A stretch of DNA of 14,543 nt from contig JACPDC010000058.1 of assembly GCA_016184235.1 (NCBI GenBank), forward strand, positions 1-14,543, given 5' to 3'. Positions 7,324 to 14,543 of the stretch are shown here, one piece after another. The notes beneath the pieces were generated by a model. The model saw only the letters and a list, made by a program, of their open reading frames with translations. It did not search any database and was not told the DNA's origin. Within the stretch, counting starts at the first letter, position 1, and each line of letters begins with the position of its first letter. A program made the position numbers and the translations under genes. Origin of the DNA: Deltaproteobacteria bacterium. Lineage in GTDB: Bacteria > Desulfobacterota > Binatia > UBA9968.

Positions 7324-7944
7324 TCACTTCTTTTTAGCCGCAGCCGCCTTCTGGGCCGCCATCCGCGCTCGCTCGGCCTCATCCAAGAAACGAAAAGTGG
7401 TGGCCAGTGACGACCCTTCCATGACCATCACATCCCCGCTGGCTTTGGGATTCCTAAGCTCGATGTTGCTGATATTCACCAGCCGGCTCATCCTCCCGAC
7501 CTCGTCAAAAAAAGTCACCACGTTGTGGAACCCGCCTCGAACCACGATATCGACCGGAATCTCGGCGTAGAATTCCTGGAGGTTCTCCCCCCGCGGACGA
7601 AACACCAGGATGTCCAACCCGGCCTCCTTAACCTTCGACGAGATAGTGCTGAGAAGGTCCGGAATCTCCTTGCGGTCCGGCAGCTGGGCCACCGCTTCCT
7701 TGAGCCTGCCGTCGAGCTGCACCATCTGCTGCTTGAGCTTCGGTATGTTGGCCACTTCCTTCTTCTTCTTGTCCCGCTCAACGCGGCCGTTCTCGATCTC
7801 CTGAGCAAGCTTCGAGATCTCGTCGGAGCGCGGCGAATAGAGGAAAAAATAATCCAGCCCCAATATGAGCAGGATCAGGACCCCAAGCGCCGCCAGCTTC
7901 TGCTGCTGCGGCAGGCCCAGTATGCGGTCCAGTAACTCTTGCAC
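7324..7944 (-). CDS. pilO: Type IV pilus inner-membrane protein PilO
   Basis: Bitopic inner-membrane protein that pairs with PilN and recruits PilP. The 206 aa protein has a short cytoplasmic tail (1-16), one transmembrane helix (about 17-36), a periplasmic coiled coil (about 40-88), the conserved LPDRKEIPDLL (88-98) and a ferredoxin-like C-terminal half with VDIVVRGGFHNVVTFFDEV (131-149) and GRMSRLVNISNI (150-161). A Lys/Ala-rich tail follows. The start is GTG at 7944, one base after the pilN stop, with a G-rich ribosome site (GGGGGG) 8 nt upstream. Confidence 0.96.
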   Translation of the reverse strand: MQELLDRILGLPQQQKLAALGVLILLILGLDYFFLYSPRSDEISKLAQEIENGRVERDKKKKEVANIPKLKQQMVQLDGRLKEAVAQLPDRKEIPDLLSTISSKVKEAGLDILVFRPRGENLQEFYAEIPVDIVVRGGFHNVVTFFDEVGRMSRLVNISNIELRNPKASGDVMVMEGSSLATTFRFLDEAERARMAAQKAAAAKKK

Positions 7945-7945
7945 C

Positions 7946-8554
7946 TTACTTACCCCCCTTTGCCGGAGCGGGCGGCGCAGCCGGCTTCTGCGGTGATGCC
8001 GGAGGGAGAACAGCCTGGTAGAGGAGCTGTGACCTGATAGAAAATTTCTTCAACTGGATGCCCTCCTGTTCCACCTGGGTCGTCTCGACCAGATCGACGT
8101 TGGCGAAATAAGCGGAAGTGGCCAGGGATTTTAAAAAGTCGGCGACCGTTTGATTGTCCACTGCCAAGCCGGCCAGGGTCAAATTGCCTCCGGACTCTCT
8201 GAATTCCGTGAGCCAAAGCCTGGCAGGGGTAGCCAGAGACAGGCTCTCCATAATTTTGACCGGCCCGACCTTCTTTTTGGTCAAATCGTCGATCACTTTG
8301 ATTTTCTGCTCCAGGGCCTGCACCTTTTGCTGGAGATCTCCGACCTCTTTCAGCTGCACGTTGAGCGCCTCGATTTCTTTTTTGAGGCCGCTCGCCTCCG
8401 AACCGAGGCTGAATAGACGATAGCCCTGGAACATATAGAGGCCCACCGCAAGGGCCGCAGTCACGCTCAGAGATAGCCCCGCAACGAGCAGATCTTGGCG
8501 CCGACCGACCTCCGCTGTGATCTCTTTGACGGGAAGGAGATTGATGCGAATCAT
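7946..8554 (-). CDS. pilN: Type IV pilus inner-membrane protein PilN
   Basis: Bitopic inner-membrane partner of PilO; its cytoplasmic N-terminus docks on PilM. The frame is open further upstream to 8713, but the real start is ATG 8554 because the protein must begin MIRINLLP, the conserved PilM-binding motif, and because it then overlaps the pilM stop as ATGA. That gives 202 aa: INLLP (4-8), transmembrane helix about 22-43, coiled coil about 52-92 and a ferredoxin-like domain (about 97-180) with the LWLTEF and LAGLAVDNQTVADFLKSL segments. A Pro/Ala-rich tail ends it. AGGAGG lies 11 nt upstream of the ATG, within pilM. Confidence 0.96.
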   Translation of the reverse strand: MIRINLLPVKEITAEVGRRQDLLVAGLSLSVTAALAVGLYMFQGYRLFSLGSEASGLKKEIEALNVQLKEVGDLQQKVQALEQKIKVIDDLTKKKVGPVKIMESLSLATPARLWLTEFRESGGNLTLAGLAVDNQTVADFLKSLATSAYFANVDLVETTQVEQEGIQLKKFSIRSQLLYQAVLPPASPQKPAAPPAPAKGGK

Positions 8555-9654
8555 TTGTCTCCCGGCCTCCTGATTGAAAGCCCGGCCCCGACCGCTAAAA
8601 GGAGGGCGGACTCCGCCAGATAATCCTTGTCGATGTTTCGGGCCACGTTGAAACCGCGGAAGGGCTCGGCCAGCTGCACCGGGACCCCCATCTTCTCTCC
8701 CAGCAGGGCGCAAAGCCCGGGAACTTTGGCGCTCCCGCCGCTCAGATAGATGCTATGGATTCCCTCCTCCGCCGCCATGCCGGCGTAAAGGCTCAGCGTG
8801 CGGCTCACCTCCTCGGCCAGGGACTCACACGAAGGCTTCAGCAGCGACTGAAGATCGGCGCTCTTTTTGCCCTCCAGCAAACCAGTAACTTTAAAGGTCT
8901 CCGCCTGGTCATAAGTGATCTGCAGCGCCTGCACCAAGCCCTCGGTAAACGCCTCCCCGCCTACCTGGAGATCGCCGGTAAATGTAGAAACCCCGTTCTT
9001 CAGCACGTTGATGCTGGTGTAGCGGGCCCCGATGTGGATCAGCCCCACCACCGTGTCCGGTTGAATCTCGTAGCTCGCCTCGTACATATTTTCCATCGCG
9101 AAGTAGTCTACATCCATGACCACCGGCGTCAGCCCCGCTTCCTGGATCACCTGGGTGTAACTGTTGATAATCTCTTTCTTGACCGCCACCAGCAGCACGT
9201 CCATTTTGCTGCCGTCCTCGACGTAGCTCAGGACCTGGTAGTCGAGATTGACGTTCTCCAGACTTTCCGGGATCACATTGGTCGCCTCAAATTCGACGTT
9301 GGCCTCAAGCTCCGCTTGCTCCTGAGCGGGGAGCTGAATTTTTTTGATGATGACCGCCCTGCCGGGAACCGCAGAGACCACCTGGGTTGCCTTGATTCCA
9401 TTGGCCTGGATCAGGCTCTGAATGGTTTTGACGACGACGTCCTTGTCCGCCACCATATTGTTCTGAACCGCCGTGGGCGGCAGCGGCAGGATGCCCACGC
9501 TGGCCAGCCGGTAGCCGCTCTTCTCCCCAGCCGCCTCCACCATCTTAATGGAGCTGGAGCCGATGTCGAGGGCAATGAATCCCCCTTCTTTTCTGAACGG
9601 GTTCAGGCCGCTGAAATTGATATTTTTCAGGAACGGGGGAATAGGAATGTTCAT
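8551..9654 (-). CDS. pilM: Type IV pilus actin-like ATPase PilM
   Basis: Cytoplasmic actin/FtsA-like protein that binds the PilN N-terminus and links the inner-membrane platform to the motor. The 367 aa length is typical. FIALDIGSSSIKMVE (26-40) is the phosphate-1 motif; LPAQEQAELEANVEFEA (108-124) and DVDYFAMEN (181-189) are family segments; LIHIGARYTSINV (205-217) is the phosphate-2 region, VGGEAFTEGL (231-240) a conserved stretch and YLSGGSAKVPGL (303-314) the adenosine motif. The ATG overlaps the HTH gene stop as ATGA; no strong Shine-Dalgarno is seen, so translation is probably coupled to the HTH gene. Confidence 0.97.
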   Translation of the reverse strand: MNIPIPPFLKNINFSGLNPFRKEGGFIALDIGSSSIKMVEAAGEKSGYRLASVGILPLPPTAVQNNMVADKDVVVKTIQSLIQANGIKATQVVSAVPGRAVIIKKIQLPAQEQAELEANVEFEATNVIPESLENVNLDYQVLSYVEDGSKMDVLLVAVKKEIINSYTQVIQEAGLTPVVMDVDYFAMENMYEASYEIQPDTVVGLIHIGARYTSINVLKNGVSTFTGDLQVGGEAFTEGLVQALQITYDQAETFKVTGLLEGKKSADLQSLLKPSCESLAEEVSRTLSLYAGMAAEEGIHSIYLSGGSAKVPGLCALLGEKMGVPVQLAEPFRGFNVARNIDKDYLAESALLLAVGAGLSIRRPGDK

Positions 9655-9851
9655 TGTCTAAAGACCCTGTTTTTTTGACTGATCTTAAGACCCAAGGCCA
9701 GGAGTATCTTCCGCTTGGTGGCGACGCGGCAGCTCTTGCCTCTCTCGATCCGGTCTATGGTCAAGGGAGAAATACCCGCCATCCTCGCCAGCTCGGCCTT
9801 GCTCAACATCTTGGCCTCGCGAATCTTTCTCACGTTGTTTCTATAGTCCAT
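9651..9851 (-). CDS. Small XRE-family HTH protein, first gene of the pil operon
   Basis: A 66 aa protein that is almost only one lambda-repressor-like helix-turn-helix (about residues 4-58): VRKIREAK, then LSKAELARMAGISPLTIDRI as helices 2-3, then TKRKILLALGL. I start at ATG 9851 because AAGGGA (9859-9864) lies 7 nt upstream; GTG 9857 would leave only one base. Its stop overlaps the pilM start as ATGA. I recall similar one-domain HTH genes just before pilM in deltaproteobacterial genomes, so the linkage is probably conserved. With no sensor domain it would act as an autorepressor or local regulator, or have no separate signal. The AT-rich palindrome at 9931-9964 is a candidate target. Confidence 0.88.
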   Translation of the reverse strand: MDYRNNVRKIREAKMLSKAELARMAGISPLTIDRIERGKSCRVATKRKILLALGLKISQKNRVFRQ

Positions 9852-9895
9852 CCTCACATCCCTTCGTCATACGCTCGTCGGCTCGCAAAGCGGGT

Positions 9896-9924
9896 ATTAT
9901 CCGCCGCGGAATAGTCGTTGTCAA
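9896..9924 (-). promoter_or_regulatory. Sigma70-type promoter of the HTH-pilMNOPQ operon
   Basis: On the minus strand, a perfect -35 TTGACA (9924-9919), a 17 bp spacer and -10 GATAAT (9901-9896; 5 of 6). Transcription should begin near 9889, giving a leader of about 38 nt before ATG 9851. It is the strongest promoter match I found in the window, with an AT-rich block directly upstream that could serve as an UP element. Confidence 0.8.
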
Positions 9925-9930
9925 CCCTGC

Positions 9931-9964
9931 GGTTAATTATAATTAGATATAATTAATTATAACC
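9931..9964. promoter_or_regulatory. AT-rich palindromic block upstream of the pil promoter
   Basis: The outer ends GGTTA (9931-9935) and TAACC (9960-9964) are complementary. Inside, TTAATTATA (9933-9941) and TATAATTAA (9948-9956) form a perfect 9 bp inverted repeat with a 6 bp spacer, and ATAATTAATTAT (9949-9960) is itself a perfect palindrome. It starts six bases upstream of the -35. Either an operator for a dimeric HTH protein or an UP element for RNA polymerase would fit. Confidence 0.5.
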
Positions 9965-10131
9965 GCTCCAATAGAACTCTTTTTGAAATCCCCGCGCGCC
10001 ACAATAGGGGGAGGGAGATGCAAAAACAGTGCAAGGGCGGTCCGACCCTCCGGAAGCCGCGTAACCAACCGAATTTCTTACCTATCTTTCGATATGCCCA
10101 TGAGCCCGAAATTGTCTTTAAATGAGTGAAA
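9965..10131. other. Divergent intergenic stretch with two small hairpins
   Basis: No convincing gene. A GC-rich hairpin spans 10037-10060: GCGG/CCGC outer stem and TCCG/CGGA inner stem, a 6 nt loop and a 2 nt bulge. At 10083-10094 TATC-TTTC-GATA reads on the minus strand as a 4 bp stem closed by a GAAA tetraloop. The rest has no repeat or motif that I recognise. A 90-codon minus-strand frame (9957-10229) covers it but looks non-coding. Confidence 0.35.
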
Positions 10132-10159
10132 TTAACAATTTGTGGTATAGGATTACAAA
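10132..10159 (+). promoter_or_regulatory. Weak promoter candidate for priA
   Basis: TTAACA (10132-10137; 5 of 6 to TTGACA), 16 bp spacer, TACAAA (10154-10159; 4 of 6 to TATAAT). It would give a leader of about 65 nt. TATAGG at 10146 is another possible -10. This is the best forward-strand match in the AT-richer part of the intergenic region. Confidence 0.3.
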
Positions 10160-10231
10160 AATGGACATTCGCCGACCCGGCACCGGATCGCGATATTGCT
10201 TTTATGGTTTTGACTGGGTAAAAGTCCACTT

Positions 10232-12390
<2,159 letters not shown>

Positions 12391-12460
12391 AATTCAGTAG
12401 CGAGGAGTCGGTATCCAGAATCCTCCCCCGCTTTCTGAATTCCGGCTTCCGGATTCTAAA
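12391..12460. repeat. Spacer with repeated GAATTC/GAATCC-like words
   Basis: Between priA and def, five variants of one word occur: GAATTC at the priA stop, AGAATCC (12417-12423), GAATTCC (12437-12443), GGATTCT (12451-12457) and AATTCC just after. AGAATCC and GGATTCT are perfect complements, and GAAT(T)CCGG pairs with CCGGATTC (12437-12456) around CTT. It may fold into a small hairpin; no T-run follows. Confidence 0.45.
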
Positions 12461-12471
12461 TTCCGTCTCTT

Positions 12472-13011
12472 ATGCCCATTTTAGAAATTCTCAAATATCC
12501 CGATCCGGTTTTGCAGCGAGTCGCCCTGCCGGTCAAAGGCATCACGGCGGAGACCGCGCGCCTGATCGATGACATGGTGGAGACTATGTACGCCGCGCCG
12601 GGAGTGGGGCTGGCCGCCCCGCAGGTGGGCGCGCTCCAGCGCATTATCGTCCTGGACGTGGACTACGAAAATCCCGGCAAGAACCTCATAAAACTCGTCA
12701 ATCCGGAGATCCGCCGCGCCGAGGGAAAGCTGCTCTGGGAAGAGGGATGCCTGAGCGTCGTCGAGTTCACGGCCGAGGTCAAGAGGGCGGCTCAGGTGGA
12801 GGTCGTGGGACTCAATGAAAAAGAGCAGGAAGTCAGTGTCGCGGGGGAGGGGCTCCTGGCCGTCGCCCTCCAACATGAGATCGATCACCTCGATGGCAAG
12901 CTCTTTATTGACCGCATCAGCCGCTTAAAGCGCGATCTCTACACCCGCCGGCTCAAAAAGATGCTGCGTAGCGGCAAGCCGCAGGCTGAAAGTCCCCGCC
13001 TCATGATATAA
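12472..13011 (+). CDS. def: Peptide deformylase
   Basis: Removes the N-formyl group from nascent proteins at the ribosome exit. The 179 aa protein has all three motifs: GVGLAAPQ (44-51), EGCLS (91-95) with metal ligand C93, and QHEIDHLDG (134-142) with metal ligands H135 and H139 and catalytic E136. The short, basic C-terminus (SRLKRDLYTRRLKKM) is usual for type I enzymes that bind the ribosome. It is 81 bp after priA and 22 bp before fmt, its partner in the formylmethionine cycle. No Shine-Dalgarno is visible before the ATG. Confidence 0.97.
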   Translation: MPILEILKYPDPVLQRVALPVKGITAETARLIDDMVETMYAAPGVGLAAPQVGALQRIIVLDVDYENPGKNLIKLVNPEIRRAEGKLLWEEGCLSVVEFTAEVKRAAQVEVVGLNEKEQEVSVAGEGLLAVALQHEIDHLDGKLFIDRISRLKRDLYTRRLKKMLRSGKPQAESPRLMI

Positions 13012-13033
13012 GGCAACGTTTCTTTCCACGTCC

Positions 13034-13972
13034 ATGCGCATTGTATTTATGGGAACTCCGGAGGTGGCCGCCGCTTCTCTGGCGGAGCTCCTGAAAGGGC
13101 CGAACCCGGTCGTCGGGGTGGTGACACAGCCGGACCGGCCCGCCGGCAGAGGGCAAAAGCAACTCGCCTCACCGGTGCGCCGGGTCGCCGAAAAGCACCA
13201 TCTCCCGCTCCTTGCGCCGGAAAAGATTCGCGAGCCGGCTTTCCTCGAGGCTTTAAAGCGTTGGGAGCCTGAGGTCATCGCCGTGGTGGCCTACGGCCGC
13301 ATCCTGCCCCGCTCGATCCTCGAGCTCGCGCCCCACGGCTGCATCAATGTCCACTATTCTTTGCTGCCGAAATATCGCGGCGCCGCGCCGGTGGCCTGGG
13401 CCATTCTGCAGGGCGAAGAAAAGAGCGGGGTCACGACCATGAGGCTCGTCGAAAAGATGGACGCCGGTCCGATTTTCCTGCAGCAAGAAATCGCCGTTCA
13501 GCCGGACGAGACGACCGCCTCGCTGGAGGCGAAGCTTACGCCCGTGGGGGCGAGGCTCTTGCTGGAAACCATCCGCAGGCTTGAAGAAGGCTCCGCGACC
13601 CCGACGCCGCAGCGAGAGGAACAGGCCACCTACGCCCCCATGCTAAAGAAGGAAGACGGCGAGATTCTTTGGAGCGATCCCGCAGCGCTGCTCGAGCGCC
13701 GGGTGCGCGGCTTCTATCCGTGGCCCTCCGCCTATACTTTTCTGCGCGCCAGGATCTTGAAGATCCACCGCGCCCGCGTCATCGCGATGGAGCCAGAGGC
13801 CGGTCCGGGCGAAGTCGTGAAAGCGGACAGGGATGGTCTCTGGGTGGCCACGGGTCAGGAGCTCTTAAGCCTGGACGAGATCCAATTGGAAAATAGAAAG
13901 AGACTCGCCGCAGCCGAATTCCTCAAAGGGGCACGCATTGAAAAAGGTGAGCGCCTCGGCGCCGGCAAATAA
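13034..13972 (+). CDS. fmt: Methionyl-tRNA formyltransferase
   Basis: Formylates initiator Met-tRNA with 10-formyl-tetrahydrofolate. The 312 aa length is typical. The N-terminal formyltransferase domain begins MRIVFMGTPEVAA and holds N105 and H107 in INVHYSLLPKYRGAAP (104-119) and D143 in KMDAGPIF (141-148), the family's catalytic triad. Tyr108 is where Ala or Gly is more usual. The C-terminal tRNA-binding domain runs from about 205 to 305 (VRGFYPWPSAYT). No Shine-Dalgarno precedes ATG 13034; its 3' end overlaps the likely start of rsmB by 35 bp. Confidence 0.97.
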   Translation: MRIVFMGTPEVAAASLAELLKGPNPVVGVVTQPDRPAGRGQKQLASPVRRVAEKHHLPLLAPEKIREPAFLEALKRWEPEVIAVVAYGRILPRSILELAPHGCINVHYSLLPKYRGAAPVAWAILQGEEKSGVTTMRLVEKMDAGPIFLQQEIAVQPDETTASLEAKLTPVGARLLLETIRRLEEGSATPTPQREEQATYAPMLKKEDGEILWSDPAALLERRVRGFYPWPSAYTFLRARILKIHRARVIAMEPEAGPGEVVKADRDGLWVATGQELLSLDEIQLENRKRLAAAEFLKGARIEKGERLGAGK

Positions 13973-14543
13973 CCCAAGGGGCTGCCGGGAGCTGGCGGTT
14001 GAAATCCTCCTCAAGGTGGAGACGCGAAAGGCCTACGCCGATATTCTTCTGGATCACGTGATTGAGCGCACGGCGCTCCCGGCTCGTGATCGCGCCTTGC
14101 TGACACAGCTCGTTTACGGGACGCTGCGCTGGCGGGGAAGGCTCGACTGGCATCTTAACCGATCTCTCAGACGCTCTCTTGCCGGGACAAAGCCTTACTT
14201 GAGAAATCTCCTACGGCTTACTCTCTATCAGCTCCTCTTTCTCGACCGGGTTCCTGACTACGCCGCGGTAAATGAAGCCGTCGATCTGGCCAAAAAGCGT
14301 GGCGGGGAAAAGGCCGGCGGATTGGTCAACGCCGTGGCCCGGGCGGTGCTGAGAGAAAGAGAGCGCCGGGAGCCCGACGTTGAAAGCGGCAGGGTCTCCC
14401 GTCTCGCCGTTTTTTGCTCTCATCCCGAGTGGCTGGTAAAAAAGTGGCTGGACTATTTCGGCGCGGACGAGACCGAGGCGCTCCTAAAGGCCAACAACCA
14501 GGAGCCGTTCTTAACCCTGCGCGCCAACCGCTTGAGAGGAGAG
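13938..14543 (+). CDS. rsmB: 16S rRNA cytosine-5 methyltransferase RsmB, 3' end outside window
   Basis: RsmB methylates C967 (E. coli numbering) of 16S rRNA with S-adenosylmethionine. The frame is open to the right edge, giving the first 202 residues. The N-terminal NusB-like domain spans about 14-145 (ELAVEILLKVETRKAYAD, LVYGTLRWRGRLDW, RLTLYQLLFLDRVPDYAAVNEAV in two pieces, LVNAVARAVLR), then SHPEWLVKKWLDYFG (161-175) and ANNQEP with TLRAN (186-197), the hinge before the catalytic domain. The SAM-binding domain and catalytic cysteines lie outside. I start at TTG 13938 because AAGGGG (13926-13931) is 6 nt upstream; GTG 13947 is the alternative. It overlaps fmt by 35 bp, so translation is probably coupled. 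def-fmt-rsmB order is widely conserved. Confidence 0.94.
   Translation, partial: MKKVSASAPANNPRGCRELAVEILLKVETRKAYADILLDHVIERTALPARDRALLTQLVYGTLRWRGRLDWHLNRSLRRSLAGTKPYLRNLLRLTLYQLLFLDRVPDYAAVNEAVDLAKKRGGEKAGGLVNAVARAVLRERERREPDVESGRVSRLAVFCSHPEWLVKKWLDYFGADETEALLKANNQEPFLTLRANRLRGE

Noticed and set aside
8555..8713. Extended PilN start at 8713
   Set aside because: The extra 53 residues lie inside pilM in another frame; PilN must start at MIRINLLP.
8755..9678. Long plus-strand frame of 307 codons opposite pilM
   Set aside because: Shadow of pilM, with a His/Arg/Leu-rich composition typical of reversed GC-rich coding DNA.
10031..10110. c-di-GMP (GEMM-I) riboswitch or tRNA
   Set aside because: The GAAA-capped stem is suggestive, but the conserved GGCAAACC and GACGCAAAGC segments are missing; a GGTCCGA stretch does not sit in a tRNA-like cloverleaf.
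9957..10229. Minus-strand 90-codon frame in the divergent intergenic region
   Set aside because: Composition is not protein-like, no ribosome site, it overlaps the palindromic block and the priA promoter candidate, and no family is recognisable.

Overview
This 14.5 kb, GC-rich window (about 60% G+C by eye) looks like a chromosomal segment from a Gram-negative, diderm bacterium of deltaproteobacterial type (Desulfobacterota, Binatota, Methylomirabilota or similar). The reasons are an outer-membrane type IV pilus secretin cluster, pil genes linked directly to aro genes, and a priA-def-fmt-rsmB block. The taxonomic assignment is inference. No phage, IS element, CRISPR array, rRNA or tRNA was seen. 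Most of the window is conserved core genome.

Layout, left to right. (1) The 3' part of an unrecognised coiled-coil protein gene on + (to 758), convergent with (2) a minus-strand aromatic amino acid operon, read from 4580 down to 828: aroC, aroK, aroB, a small TPR protein and aroQ. Upstream of it on the same strand is (3) a type IV pilus assembly operon, read from 9851 down to 4667: a small XRE-type HTH gene, pilM, pilN, pilO, pilP and pilQ. (4) A 380 bp divergent intergenic region (9852-10231) holds a strong sigma70-like promoter for the pil operon, an AT-rich palindromic block, a GC-rich hairpin and a weaker promoter candidate for priA. (5) On + follow priA (broken here by two apparent internal deletions), def, fmt and the 5' part of rsmB, which runs off the right edge.

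How the genes work together. PilM (cytoplasmic, actin-like), PilN and PilO (inner-membrane bitopic proteins), PilP (periplasmic) and PilQ (outer-membrane secretin) form the alignment complex that joins the pilus motor to the outer-membrane pore. Starts and stops overlap or abut throughout (ATGA overlaps HTH/pilM and pilM/pilN), so the HTH gene is part of the operon. The aro genes cover shikimate pathway steps 2 (AroB), 3 (AroQ, type II), 5 (AroK) and 7 (AroC); aroE, aroA and a DAHP synthase are not here. Fmt and Def are the two ends of the N-formylmethionine cycle, and RsmB methylates 16S rRNA.

Points of most interest: (a) priA is split over three frames by two gaps of about 38 and 53 nt relative to the family, one of them removing helicase motif V; (b) aroC has a -10-like TAAAAT only six bases upstream of its ATG, inside a perfect 15 bp palindrome and with no Shine-Dalgarno, suggesting a leaderless transcript; (c) PilQ carries a lipobox cysteine while PilP has no cysteine at all, the reverse of the classical arrangement; (d) a candidate HTH autoregulation site lies just upstream of the pil promoter. 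I found no convincing new multi-gene system.
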